Assembly (NCBI GenBank): GCA_011947345.1
Contig: JAAVTG010000783.1
Location: 1-64,000, forward strand
Source: Phytophthora quininea
Lineage: Eukaryota > Oomycota > Peronosporomycetes > Peronosporales > Peronosporaceae
Length of the DNA stretch: 64,000 nucleotides
Direction of reading: 5' to 3'
Shown here one piece after another: positions 21,524 to 33,880 of this stretch. The first letter of the stretch is position 1; the number at the start of each line of letters is the position of its first letter. The position numbers were made by a program, and so were the translations under genes. The notes below the pieces were generated by a model, which saw only the letters and a program-made list of their open reading frames with translations, did no database searches and was not told the origin of the DNA.

Positions 21524-22658
21524 TTCTTCTGCTTGTGGAGACTTACTGGCGACGGGGCGAAACGGGAAATGGAGTCGACAGACGAAAACGGCAAAGGCGA
21601 CAACGATGTGTATGGGGCCCATTTTGCTGATCGTTGAAAAGGCCTGCGCCGAGGTGCATAACCGGTAGAGCGGTGTGCTGCAAGACACGTAAAAGCCGTG
21701 ACGGACTCCACGCTCGTCCAAGTTCAACGTTACGATCGACCTGACTGCTGAAATGGAGAGTGATCTTTACATGTTGGCTGGGTGTTTCGCTAACGTGGGT
21801 TAATACGTATCGCGCAGGAAATGGATGGTGCCGCAAGTATACTTTTGCGACCTGCTGATCGATGGACCAGGTGACGGGACCACATCAAGGTGTTCGAAAG
21901 GAGAAGCTCTGCTGCTGGAGTGCCGCATATTGGTACAGGAGCAAGTTGGATGATTACCAGCCGATTGTTTTTTTCAACAGCGCGGGGGATCTTCTTGTTG
22001 ATGCCTCTGAACGAACATGGCAATAGTCGAGAGTCTCGACTATTGCCATGTGCATCGTCTCGACTCGAGGCCACCAGCAGCATTGATGGCAAACGACACC
22101 AGGCGTTCAAGGCAGACAGCGCCGCTCATTTCGTGTTTTCTATCTGTATAGGATGCTCCAAAAGCGGCTGCGAGAGTGAGAAGTGCGTTCATCGTAGCAG
22201 TATCCATAGGGAGTCTGCATTGCTTGCGCGAATGAAAAGTCCACGGCAAAGCAGTGATGTAGTTCATCGTCTGCTAGATGCATCGCGCTCGCCTTGTTGG
22301 CGGTTGCTTCGAACACGTTGGGACCTAACGTGCTTCAGGTTACGTTAGTGCTTGTGCATGCCGCTGCGACGAGAGAAAAAATCACGATAGTCCAGCGTAG
22401 CGTTCAGAACAAGTCGCTGCAGCAGAAGCAACTGCATGAAAGTGAAAACGCCGCGATGGAGTCGGTGCTGGAGTCGGTTCGTTGCTTGGATTGAGCTGAA
22501 GAAAAATCCGTAGAAATGACGAGCCTGCTAAGGTGTCTATGGCAATGGTGCGCCAGGCCGCCGGAACGATAAGGGCAGTGCTCGCTACAGCCCCAAGAAG
22601 GACTCTCCCACTTGCTAATTAGCCGAATAGACCATCGAGCACTCGTGGACTGGTGGCG
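21524..22658. other. Intergenic, no gene supported
   Basis: This spacer of about 1.1 kb lies between the short RxLR-like gene and the DUF1765-like gene. Several open frames exist but none shows conserved blocks or composition unlike chance. It contains the 35-nt palindrome listed separately. Confidence 0.45.
22016..22050. repeat. Perfect 35-nt palindrome
   Basis: The arms catggcaatagtcgaga and tctcgactattgccatg (17 nt each) are exact reverse complements around a single G. Transcribed, they would form a very stable hairpin. No matching target elsewhere in the window was noticed. Confidence 0.9.
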
Positions 22659-25656
22659 ATGGTCAACAAGATCAAACGCTTCTTTAAATCACTGGGGGCA
22701 ACAAACACTCGAGCTCGTCCTCGGCCGCCAAACTGGCTGCAGCCTCGCTGCCCAATGCGAACGACCAGCAATTCGTCAGTGGACCGTACGGCTCCTCTTC
22801 GTCCGTCGCCTTCCACGCGTCAACGTCTCGAAATCTCAGCACTGCTGAATTGGAGGCGCGACTCGAGACGTCCGGATCGTTGACGACCACGACGGCCAGC
22901 AACACCACCGTGGTGATCGAGAACTACATGAAGGACGGCACCGTCGACTGGGCTGCATTGCTAGCCAAGGTGCCTAAACTTGTGGCCGAAGTCACGGACG
23001 TCACTCCTCAAACACGCTCCAACAATTCCAACGGGACACGGAACGTTGTCGCGCTACTCGAGTTGATGCAGCAAATGGCTGGGCGCGAGAACCAGCAGCA
23101 AGTCCGCAAATTCTACGCCGGTGGCGGAGGCAACGGTACGTGCTGTAGTCTTCTTGACTTTCGAGTTGGATACCGACGAGATACTTAACGTTGCCATGTT
23201 GTTTCCCTGCAGCATCTCATCACTGGAGCCACCGCCGCAAACTTTTCCGCCAGTGTCGTCGTGGGCTGCTGCTTTGTTGGAAGTTTTTAATCGCACAGCT
23301 CAACGACGAGAAGGCGACGCTGCCAACTGATACCCGCAACATGTACTTCCAGCTCATTGGTATCATTATGGAGAGAGTCGAGTTCCACTTGCCAAGTGAT
23401 ACACTTGAGCCGGAGCCGCATCCATCCAAGAGAATCAACACTCCAAGGGCTCCAAACAGCTCGACGCACGCTAAATCCACTAATGCTGCAGGCATGGGCT
23501 GGCTAGCCAACTCCCCAACCTCATCAAACAACGATGGCGTCGATTTCAATGACGAAGGCCATTGGAACAATCCTGACGTCGAGAGCGCTGGCGCGTACAA
23601 CAATTTCAGCAACAGCGACGATAGCGCAGACGGCGAGCGCGACTTGTATCTGTACCGATGTCTGCTCATCGCCATTTTCAAGTACGCACTTGAAAATCTC
23701 GAGGCAGCTCGGGAAAAGCGACGTCCATATATTTCGCTCGTTGAGACGAGGTTTTACGCGCGAGTGTTCGCCGTGTGCTACTTCCGCGTGCCAGTGCTGC
23801 AGGGCGCGATGTTGGAGCAGATATTTTGTGCCTATCGCGAGAAGAAGTGGACAAATTTGCATCCCCACGATTCGCACGTCGAGGAGCTGTCGACAGAAGA
23901 AGAACCAGGCGATGCAGCAGCAGCTAAAACCTCCCAAAAGCCAGGTAGACGGCCTTCGTCGTCGCGACCCTGGAATGGCAACACCTTCGCTGGCTCACTG
24001 CTGCGCTGGACGGACTACAATGGCTATGTGCTGAGTGAAGACGGCCCAAATTCAAGCGATACCTCGTGGAATCGGCCAAAAGATCACCAGGTTGCTGCGA
24101 CTGCCCTGCGCAGCGACGAAGAAGAGTTCGTCGCGCACAACCCAACTCTGTTTCGATGGTCTCGTTACTCGCCGTACCTCGGTCCTTACCCCGACTCAGA
24201 CATTTTCCGCATGAACGACTCTACTCGCAACTGCTGGTTGGAAAAGTTGAGTCACGATGGCGAGTTCTTCTCCAAGTTCATGGGGTTCGTGTGTCTCCAC
24301 GCAGCGAATACGGCGATAGATGGCGAAGTGGTTTGGACTTGTCTGCCAGGCTACACGCTACTCATCCGAGTGTCGCTCTTGCTGCTGAAAGAGGCCTGCT
24401 GGGCCAAGTGGCTGTATGTGCGTGATACGTCTGGGCCGCTACCGTCTTCCTCGATCGAAATCGAGCCTAGAAGTGATGAAGAGGAGCGTGACCCTTTTGA
24501 GTTGGATTCCATTCGAGCGATCCGTACGGTTCTGGACAATGTGGTGCAGATCCTGCGCAACAACCAGTTGCTAGAGAGCTGCGTGCTCGCCATGTACGAA
24601 TGCACCAACGTATTGCACGCACGTAGCGTCGAAGTCTGCTTGACGCGTTTCGAGGAGTGGTTCAGCGCCACCGCCATGCTCACGCAGATTGGAGGTGCAG
24701 ACAAACGTCGCGGCAGCGGTATGATGGTGTATCGACTGCCTCCTGGCTTCCGAGGACAGACATTCGCGACGGGAATGCGCTTTATGCTGTCAAGTGAAAA
24801 CTGCGAAATTCTGGCGAGCACGTTGCTGTTCTTGTACCACCGCATGGACTACTTTGAAGGAGAACTGCGGCAAAGTGTCCTGCGTGCTCTAGTGCAGCGA
24901 CACATGACGTTCTTTCTACATTGGAACGCCGATGTGCGCACCAAGTACCACCACCTGCTCGTGTATCGTGTCGTCCGTGCCAACCGCTTTGTGCTCGACT
25001 CGCCAATTGACCATTTGCTCATCGGACGGTGCGCCATCTCATCTCTCGAGCTCAGTCGAGTGCACGACGACGACTTCGACGACGACAACGATGGCGTCTA
25101 CAGCCACCGCGCCAAAGAAAGCAAGTTCCAAGACGGTCAACATCCTTGCAACCCAAACATGACAACCGCAGATCTCAACGTTTTACGAACTGAACAAGCT
25201 CTGTGGAGAGCCTTCGATGCCTGTTTGTCCGTCATCATCTCGCAAGAGCGTCGCTATGCTCGAGAAGGGAATCGCAGGTTCCAGAACGACCAGCTTTGCG
25301 CTCGAAGCCGTGCGCTTGCCTTCCGGAAATTGAACCGACAGACAACTGAAGACTCCAACGCAGCTGCGACTGCTAGCGTGAATGAAGGCTTGCCAGGCGG
25401 TAAGCCCTGTCACGAAGTCGAGTTGTTAGATGAGGAGCTGCGCCGCGAACCTCCATATTACTTGCGCTACCTTCCTGGCGACGAGCTTGCCACGTTAGAC
25501 GAACTGCGCAGACTCGCCAGCTCCGTGAGATATCCTCATCATCTCCAAGTGTACGTGGCTCACTCGCTTCGCTGCTACTCTGATCTCTTGAAGAAATACT
25601 ACCGCGAGTTGGATAGCACGGGCAGTGTGGAGCCTCCACCGCTCGGATTCTTTTAA
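22659..25656 (+). CDS. DUF1765-like large conserved protein, two exons
   Basis: Start MVNKIKRFFKSLGATNTRA at 22659 (an N-terminal basic helix). A frame slip near 22730 leads to ELEARLETSGSLTTTT and NYMKDGTVDWAALLAKVPKL. The intron 23136-23212 (77 nt, gtacgt...ctgcag) joins to SHHWSHRRKLFRQCRRGLLL. One long frame then runs to 25656. Typical blocks are WLEKLSHDGEFFSKFMGFVC (about 24240), NCEILASTLLFLYHRMDYF (about 24800) and HMTFFLHWNADVRTKYHHLL followed by VYRV (about 24905). The 'FF.HW...VR..FHHLLVYR' pattern is what I associate with fungal DUF1765 proteins; this is from memory. No catalytic motif is visible. The protein is about 970 residues, probably cytosolic, and its function is unknown in the family. 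Confidence 0.7.
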
Positions 25657-25729
25657 GACAACATGTGGAAGAACGCGTGGAAATAAACTGTCAGCTCGAT
25701 CAATTTGTAAATTCATTTGTTGCGCTTTT

Positions 25730-28499
25730 TCATGGCGACTTTGCTGGCGGATTCTTCCTCACGTCATGCACTGGCCTTTGCCGAGCAGCTTTTTCATGGC
25801 TCCGCATCGCCTTTGTCGAATGTCTCGTTCTGCAGAAGACGCCAACGTTTCGAGTAGTCCACATGCGTTTGGGAGATCCTGCTGGACTCGCGAAGGCCTT
25901 CGATCTCCAGCGACTGGGCGTAGGGAAGACGTCCCGCCGGCTGGAGCGTATGAAGTTCTCCAACCGGTGAGGAATCCAGCGATGAACCTCCACTTGCAGT
26001 GGACGCGAACGAAAAGTCAAGCCGGCAGGACCAAACAGTGGAGACAGCCTGTCCCGCGATTGACTCTGGTGTTGATGTTGCTGCTCAATGGCCACGTGCT
26101 GGCTTTTCAATTCTTCTGCTTTGGTTTTCCACGCGTCCCTCTCATCTTGTGCTTTTAGTAAACTTACACGTAACGATTCAACTTCATCCTCGGCGCTTTG
26201 AGCGCGAGCATTGGCCTCCTCCATCAGGCGTTCGTTTGCGTTAAGTCGTTTCTGCAGCGCTGCACTTTGGCCAACTTCAGCTTTCTTGCTTTCGATCTTT
26301 CGTTCGTGTGCAGCGCGGTTCGCCTCCTTTTGCACAGCCTCAATTTTGGCCTGAAGATGTGCTTCATGCTGTCGTAGTGCAACGGCGTGCTTTTCCTCAA
26401 GCGCATGCAGCTCTGATTTCAACTTGACATTCTCGAACGCAAAGTTCTGCTCACGCTCCTCGGAGGCTGCAAGCTGCTTGGTTAGATCGTCAACTCTATG
26501 AGTCGCCTTTTGCAGCTGACGTTCGAGATGTAACTTGTCGTTTTGAAGATCGTAGTAAGACGTGCACATCGACATCGCCACGGCACTCTTCGATGACGAC
26601 ACGGTCGACGTAATGGCATTTAGACCGTGCTGCTGGTTCATTCGCCAGTGCGTCCATTTCCCCCACATGCCGCAAGCCGGGACAAAATGCTCGGCATCAT
26701 TCTTGGAGCAGAAGAAGCACTTACCCGGTTTAAACGAAGGAAGCACTGACATCATTTTGTGCTCGGATATCTCTCTTGAGTTCGGGGTTGGTGACAACTC
26801 GTTGGGAGGAGATGCTGATTGTTTTGTCGCAGCAGCATCGTGATCAGTAGCAAGAGCCTGTACCTGAGTTGTCTCGTTAGACGCCGATGCCTTTAAATTC
26901 GTCGTAGCCTTGGCGATCTCTGTTTGTTTCTCAGTTGAAGACTTTTTAACTGCCAACTTACCAGCGGCTTTTCCCTGCTGAGGCTCTGCACTCGGCGACT
27001 GTGTTTCGAGCGTCTGGATGGCCGTGGCTACTGGAACACGCGCTGAGAGAATCTCAGGATCCAAACCGGCCGAGTATTCGGAGACGATTCGAACCAAGAG
27101 CGGATACTCCCTCTCCATTCCAGCCTGGAGCTGCGGATAAAGAAAGCAAGACCGCGTCAGGAAGGAGACCAGCTCCCTCCAAGCGCAAACAAACCATCCA
27201 AACACCCCCATAGCGATAACAACGGATGCCAGCAACAGACCGTATCCTACACTGTGAGCCGAGATAATAATCCAGGACGCAGGCATTGCGAGCGACATGA
27301 CCCACAGCACAAACGACCCGACCACGGGCACCACTAACAAGTAGCGTAGCCGCTTCGTCATGACCAGGAGAAATGCTGTCACGCCGGCGCAATGGCTAAA
27401 CCAGGCCCACCCCGTCGCTTCGTCGACAAACTTTAAAGTCTCAGGAAGGGAAGTCCAGCTGCCAAGTGTGAATGCCGCCCAGAGCATCACTGCGACGCTG
27501 AAAGACGCTGTGCTATTGGTATTTGTGGCGCGCAATGACAGCGCATGAAGCAAGAGCCAGCCATCGTCCTCCCCGCCGTGCAGCAACGTTTCACCAGCCT
27601 GTGAGGTGCAGGCTACAGCCAATGTAATACTTTCCCGTCGTAGCCGTCTGCGCAACGCAAAGCGTTCTCGTGAATTGTACTCTGAGTAGTACGCGATGGT
27701 GTTGAACACCCAGACCATCGGCACCAAGAAGGCCACACCCAGTACACTCTCGGCTGTCCGCAGAGGAGGACGCACTACAAAAGCGAGTGCTGCATAGACC
27801 ACAGCTGTCGCCCAACTGCCGTAGAATGACGACACGTAGCCCAACGGCGTCACCTTTGGGATGGTGTAGAACGACAAGCCGAACGTCACGAAGAGTGCGT
27901 CCTACAGTAAAAAAATAGTCATGAACATCTCGCTTGTTGCTGTGCCAAGAAATAATAAAGTACCCATTGACAGAGGCTTTCTCTCTGCAGCGCATACAGC
28001 AGCAATGTAGGGATGCCACTGGCCACGGAGACCAGCAACATGGTCTGCTCTTTGGCTCTCACGAGGTCCTGCCAGTGCATAGAGCATAAAACAAAATAAA
28101 TAAATCCGACTTGACTTCCATATAAGATTTAACAAAGATTCAACTCACCCACCGCACTAGCAGGTACATGGCGGCTTGCAGCATCTAAAACAGTTTAATA
28201 ATTCCCCACCATTTAAACAAATGATTTCATAAAACTTTTCTGTAGCAAATAGCTCCACCCACAGCTAGCAGGACCCTCGCAGGTAAGGTCACCAGCAGGT
28301 TCTCCACGGGGTGGTCCAGCCCATCGCCCAGCGCGAACAGCAGCTGTGAGGCGGCGGCAGGCAGCAGCGAGCGCAGCCACAGCGCCTTCTTTCGAGGGTG
28401 CAGCCCCGCCTGGTACGCAGACTCCAGCGCCCCGTCCTCGAACTGCAGCGTGAACTGGTTGAGCCGCACGGTCGAGTGCAGCCGCGCGTCTCCGCCCAT
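25730..28499 (-). CDS. Multipass membrane protein with C-terminal coiled coil, five exons
   Basis: The family is not recognised. Exon 1 from ATG 28499 gives RLNQFTLQFEDGALESAYQA and a first membrane segment. Three GT-AG introns, all phase 0, join MLQAAMYLLVRW, then DLVRAKEQTMLLVSVASGIP, then DALFVTFGLSFYTIPKVTPL. A 500-codon frame follows with about ten hydrophobic segments in all (for example AVVYAALAFVVRPPL, VLGVAFLVPMVWVFNTIAYY, YLLVVPVVGSFVLWVMSLAM). After about residue 400 comes a polar linker, a Cys/His cluster (KCFFCSKNDAEHFVPACGMW) that could bind zinc, and a long coiled coil (KLHLERQLQKATHRVDDLTK onward). The last 60 codons before 25730 are rich in Arg/Pro and may be off-frame. It is convergent with the DUF1765-like gene, 73 bp apart. 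A sensor or organiser role is only a guess. Confidence 0.7.
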
Positions 28500-29030
28500 G
28501 CTTTGATGTGCGGCCCAAAGCTCCCAAAAATAACAGTAAAAACAATACTTTACAATCGACAGAACATAGTGAAATCAAGTAAAAACAGAATCTGCGGCGC
28601 GCAAGAAAGCTGTGATGCTACCCGCTAAACTTGTTTGTGTTTTGGTTTGGTGGTATATTGTCGTTGGAGCTACCTGATAAAATGGCGCTCATTTTTCATT
28701 TCGCACTCAACCGATCAAGACCTAGACTTGGAGATGAACACGCTTCTGAAGCCACGATTGGCAGCTTCTGGAGAGAGCTCGAGATAGTCGGAATTCATTA
28801 ACGTGAGGCTGCCGCAACTACGGTCTCGCTAGGTTGTATCTTTGGCACCAATTGAGGTCGCGACAATATTAATCTGTGCGACCTTCATTATTCAATCCAC
28901 GACTCTGATTACACTCATTGCACAAGCTGTGGACAGACAAGAACGCTGATAACGTTTTGACAGTTTTGAGGGAACCCTTATCCAGCGACCGTCTCGACTA
29001 ATTAATTACTGCGTAGTCTTCAGAGCGTTT
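28500..29030. other. Intergenic, no gene seen
   Basis: This AT-rich spacer upstream of the membrane-protein gene should contain its promoter. No supported ORF or repeat was found. Confidence 0.5.
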
Positions 29031-29441
29031 CTAGCCTTCGCCAACCAGGTCCGAAAGTTCGTCACGTAGCGATGTAGTACGCGAGGCCTTCGTTCCAGAT
29101 TCACCGGTACCCGTAGTGGGGTCCTCGAGCAGTTTGGCCACTTGGTCGGGTTTTAACCCCGCGAGAAACCACTCAGCGTTCTCGCCGAGTTTCGACGAGA
29201 TCGATCCGGGCTAGATAGGAACCCCTCGTTCCTCCTCATCGGCTTCAAAGTTACGGTCACCGGTGTCGTCGTCGTCGTCCGCAGCCCTCAGGAGCCGGTC
29301 CGACGGACGAATCTCTCTATCGTCGTAGGGAAAGTTACTGTCATTGTACTCCCCGGTACCATCATCATCGTCAACAGCTCTTAGCGACGACCGCGAGTTT
29401 GGTGGCAGGAAATCCCAGGCTTGAAACTTCGTTTCGACCAG
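29031..29441 (-). pseudogene. Decayed RxLR effector, WFLxGLKP family, with doubled RxLR/acidic block
   Basis: No ATG or signal peptide is present: the frame is open only below a TAG at 29442-29444. It reads SRSSLRAVDDDDGTGEYNDS, then DRLLRAADDDDDTGDRNFEA and DEEER, two related (S/R)xLRA(V/A)DDDD blocks in tandem, the second with a true RLLR. A TAG follows DEEERGVPI. In the same frame AEWFLAGLKPDQVAKLLED and TTGTGESGTKA show the family C-terminal motif. The YVRYV..YW part is lost and a stop comes at 29031. The missing leader and internal stop in a single frame indicate true decay rather than run-length error. Confidence 0.75.
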
Positions 29442-29572
29442 CTATGCGGTCGACAAGCTTTTACGCGAGCGGCTTAGACAGCTCCTGGAAACCGTACAAC
29501 TTGGTGCGCTCAGGGCATCAATCAGCAGATATAACCTCGCGATATCTACACATTCACAACACCAAAAATGTT

Positions 29573-31950
29573 CTAGCAGTACACCTTTACCAATCGGACA
29601 GCCGGTTCGTCAGCAAATTCAAATACTAGCGACAGCACGCGTTGATCCAGTCGTTGAGCTGCCGATCTTCCTTCATCTCGGCGTGTGACGCTAAGGAATG
29701 CCAGTTTACACGGCACAGGAAGAGGATATGGGGCGATCGCTTGTCCGTTGAGCTGGTGGAATCGCTTCTTCCAAAACTCACCGAGCATTTCATTCCACCC
29801 CATCAGCTCCAGTTCAGCAAGAGTCGTGTTTGTTTGGAGAGCTCTCCACAGCCGACTGAGCGTGGCAAGTTGCAAGGGTTTCGCATTCTCGTCAGTGTAG
29901 ATCGACAACTTCCGCAGATGCTTTGCTAGTCGACTCGTTGGGTCCCCCAGTTTATTTGCGAAAGCTTTTCCTTTGCCTCGTCCGATGCCGTATAGATCAT
30001 AAAAATCTAGTGTTGTTAACTTTGGCGCATCAAGACGCTCGTACGCCGTAGCGAACCGATTCAAGTCGATGTTGCTGTCACACAGCTTTAGCGTCGTCAA
30101 TTGCGGACATCCACGGAAGATAGCTGGAATCATGGCGTCCACATCAATCTCTCGATGAAAAGACAGCGATAAGCTGCGAAGTGACCATCCCACATGCTCC
30201 AGCAAGCCGCTCACACCCTCAGCGTGCCACTTGCATGCGAGCGACAGAGAGCGCAACGGCTCATCAAGGATGTTCAGCTGATCCTGCTCTGCTTCGTCGA
30301 CTCTAACAGCGTTCCTAGCCACTCGACAAGGTCCATAAGCCAGGACAATGACGTGAATCCAGTCGCTCTCAATCGAATCAAGTAGTTCTCCTTCATTGCT
30401 CTCCACTAGTTCCACACGCGTGTCGAAAGGCAACTTGAGAGGCTCTCCGCCTGCGAAGTGAAGCTGGGACCCTTTGATCAATTTCCACTGCTTTCGACAC
30501 AAATCCCATTGCCTCGAAATCGCCAGTTGATGTTGTTTCTCCTGTAGCACAGCAGCGACATCAGCCACGTCTTCGACGGTCAACTTCGTGTCCTCAATCT
30601 TAAGACCTCGAATAGATGAGAACGGGCCTCGACTGAGCTGTGGATGGAAGAACGTTTGTGCCAGTGACTTCCAGTTGCAGTGCCGAGTGTTGGATATCTG
30701 CACTTGCTCAATGAGAATACGTGATGCAGAGAACGCCGAGCACAGCGCTTGGCACTGCCATGGAGCGATATCGTCGCACTGAACCTCTAACTTGGAGATG
30801 GAGTGCTCTCTGTGAAGCTCCGAGTCCGGCGGTCGGATCAAGACACCGGTCAATAACTTTGCGAGAACCTGTCGATTCTTCACAACATCAGGCTGATTCT
30901 TTAGCGACAGATTCAACTCGCTCAAGTGGATCCCCGTACCAAGAACACCCAGCAGATTGTTCGTGAAGGAATCGGAAATCTTGGCGCATGTCAACCCCAG
31001 AGACACGCTCTCCAATCGGTACACAAATGTAAACGCATCGTCCTGGTCAGAGCAGAAGTTGTTATGCTTGGTGATGAATTCCTTCAGGTCAACAAGACAA
31101 TCCCCATCTTTGGTGAAGTGACCCAGCTCGAGAGAGATCGGAATTTCAAGGCTAGTTTGCTTCTCCATCTGGCAGTTCGGGTCTTTCGCCCGCATTTCCA
31201 ATAGACGAGCTTTGGCCTCCTCGTATTCGGTGCTCGGAGCGGCTTTGGACAGAAAGAGACGCCTCCACTCCTGGATCGGCGGTATCAAAAGGTGTCAGGC
31301 ATGCTGGTAGTCTGCAGAGAGATGAAGTCAAAGCGCAGTGGGATGACTGGGTCCGGTTTCTTCCTGTGCTCAGCATTGAACACCTGCTGAATCACCTCCG
31401 CAATTCCATCGTCGTTGTCGTCTCCACTCTCTTCCCCACCAGCGTCGCTATCGTTGTCCCCTTCATTATCTCTACCTTCTCCATCTTCGTCATCATCATC
31501 TTCTTCTTCTTCATGATCGCTGCCAAATTCCACTTCCAGCTGCTCCTCGTCTTCATCTCCACTCTCTTCGTCCTCGTCATCCTCCATAAAATCCTCTTCG
31601 TTCAGCTCTTCATCGTCGTCGTCGTCTTCCTCGTCACTTTCAGCGTCGTCCAGCTTCAGTCCGCACTCTTTCGTAAGCAGTTGGACCCACGCACGCTGGT
31701 CGATCTTCTCCACCAGCGCCAGCAACTCGATGGCCTCTCGGATCCGCCACTGACTGGCGACAAGTCTCTGCTTCTTGTCCTGCTTGCTCAAAGCTTCCCA
31801 CTCTTCGTCCACGAACGGATACGTGTACTCTGACGGAGACTTGACCCGATCCGTCAGCACCCGCACAGATTTTCCCTCATCAACCAGAAGCAGTCGACCC
31901 TTCAGCTCCTTACACCACGGCGACAAGAAGTCCCACGACGAGTCCGTCAT
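29573..31950 (-). CDS. Leucine-rich-repeat-like protein with acidic N-terminal region
   Basis: ATG 31950 (MTDSSWDFLSPWCKELKGRL) leads to WRIREAIELLALVEKIDQRA, then about 80 residues almost all Asp/Glu/Ser (31650-31390), and PVIPLRFDFISLQTT. The frame stops in 'acctttt' (AAAA on the plus strand at 31288-31291). One more T would run straight into IPPIQEWRRLFLSKAAPSTE and a 560-residue part with irregular LRRs (HLSELNLSLK, LRSLSLSFHREIDVDAMI, QLTTLKLCDSNIDLNRF, TTLDFYDLYGIG, TLAELELMGWNEMLG). It ends RLDQRVLSLVFEFADEP. I take both parts as one gene of about 790 residues. Related LRR proteins with this kind of ending are, in my memory, expanded in oomycetes. The partner is unknown, and no membrane segment or signal peptide is seen. 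Confidence 0.72.
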
Positions 31951-32142
31951 TGCAGAGATCGACAGCAACCACTAGTTATGAGCCAACTTGATTGGGCAAG
32001 GTGATTTGATTTGAACAAGGTGTGCGTTCGCAGGGATCTCTTGGTGTTGTGGCGGTCCCCACTCGAAAGCTGGGTCGAAGCGGTTGATCCATCGACGAGA
32101 GCCACAGAAATCGCCGCTACGGCAAGAAAAACCAAACCGCAT
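31947..32142 (-). pseudogene. RxLR effector 5' fragment abutting the LRR gene start
   Basis: From ATG 32142 the first codons and a clear secretion leader (VFLAVAAISVALVDG) are in different frames, consistent with one extra T in 'cggtttgg'. RSLR follows at about residue 35, then THTLFKSNHLAQSS. There is no acidic EER block and no C-terminal domain. The stop at 31947 overlaps the LRR ATG by 4 bp. It looks like a truncated effector whose 3' part was lost or replaced. Confidence 0.55.
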
Positions 32143-32459
32143 CGCTGGCTGGGTGGGGGAGGGGGCGACTGTGGTGCGTTCTGGACAGCCAGTTCGTTTC
32201 TCAGTGAGGTACTTTGATGTCACTTGGCTGTGCTAACGACTTCCTATGTCCGTCCTAGTGTATGCCCCTATGTCACCCACTCGCTATCCCTGTCCGTCTG
32301 GCTCCCCCAGGAAGCCTTGTTGCGTGACCCCTAACGGATGTCACTCACGACGCCTTCCGGCTCCGTGATAACCATATTATCTACCCAGTAGGCGACATCT
32401 CCTTCAAGGTGTTGTAGCACCCAACTCCACTTTTGTTGTTGCAGAGGGTCATTTGTAAG

Positions 32460-33880
32460 ACACACTTGTACGCTTCGCCGAGTATCCATTGCTCTGTTAG
32501 CTACAGTAGTGCGTCCGCCATCTTATTGTATCGCCGAAGATGGTGATGCCATTGAATCACATATAGTTGGTCAGCAAGCCGCCTGCATTTCCAATAGGTC
32601 TGCTTCAGGTGAGCCGCAATGGGAGGTCGTTGACTTCGATGCTGCTGAATAATCATATTACTGTCCCCGATGATATGTAAGGAGAGAACTTCAAGCTGGT
32701 GCATGCGCGTAGTCCCATTAAGAGGCCAAGATGCTCAGCAACGTTATTCGTAGTTTTCGAATTGGCGTAAGACGTGTGTCCGATCCAGCAAACCCTAGTA
32801 GCAGATGCGGTCGATCCTCCTGCGCGAAGCACTATCGCTCCACTTCCACCTGGGCCAGGATTGCCACGTGACCCTCCGTCGAAGAACAAGAGGAAAGTCG
32901 AGTTAGTTCCTAACACGAGAGACCGAGGCAGAGCTCCTCCTCGAGGAGCCAGAGCTCTGCGTAGTATAGTGCTCGCCAACTCGCCGTATTTACTCCCGGA
33001 AGAGTAAGATACGTGATATTGAACCGTATTGTATCCCTGACGGAGACGTGATTGCAATGACATCGCGTGATGCGCCGGGGTAATATTATTGAGGGAATCA
33101 AAGTGTTGAATTCGCCATCTCCAGACTGCGTTAAGGAGAATGGCGGGAAGGAACGGTGACAACGAACGAAGCTAGTGATATGACGCATCTTTCGTTTGCA
33201 GCGTTTGGTTGCTTGCCATCTGCGGATGTTTATCACGAAAAAAACGACAAAATTGAGGTGACAGCAATGAGAAACTTGGGCATCACGAGGACCTCTCAAG
33301 ACACCTAAAACGGCAAGTCAAGCTGCGATATCGACAGAGCGGTGAGGTGCAATTACACTACATAGTCACCAAGTTGGAACTGAAAGCGGGAAAATGCATG
33401 GATCAGAGAAGTGCTCGGACAAACCCCGCCGCAATTTTGGCGATTTCTTTTAACTCACTGGTTTGGATGTGCTGTATCCGAGGACGAGATCCGGTGGTTC
33501 AGCAATAACATCGCCCAACGTAAAGCTCCTCCAGTAAGCGAGGAATTCATTCGTCAAATGCGTGCCATGTAGGGCCAATTCAATAAGGACACGGAAACGG
33601 CAGCCCAACGAATGTGGTGGGCCCTGTGCAGTGTGGCGTTCACCCTGCTTTGGCAGATCCGAAGCAGCATAGTGCCCGAAAGAAAAAATTGGACGGCGCA
33701 ACGTCAAGTGAAGAGTATTTGGGGAAATGCTTAAGGAAAATACATGCTGTTGCTTGGAAAGAAGCACACATACCGCAAAGCAGGATGCAAGGAATATATC
33801 TCAGACTCGTCGTGGACTGTCCGTTTCCAATCGGCCCAAGCCGAGAGAACCAACGATGCTTCATCGATTGAAGCCTTATC
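32460..33880 (-). mobile_element. Non-LTR retrotransposon remnant with RNase H domain
   Basis: On the minus strand LLFFDGGSRGNPGPGGSGAI (about 32905-32850), NNVAEHLGLLMGLRAC and, in the next frame, VLSLHIIGDSNMIIQQHRS and YNKMADALL form a type-I RNase H with its D-E-D-D acidic residues visible (FDGGS, AEHLGL, GDS, ADA). RNase H of this kind sits at the 3' end of many oomycete LINE-like elements. Upstream (33100-33880) broken frames give CILLCGMCASFQATACIFLK, resembling the Cys/His region that often precedes it. No reverse transcriptase core is seen. Several frame breaks show it is dead or partial; one break lies inside the RNase H domain near 32705. Confidence 0.7.
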
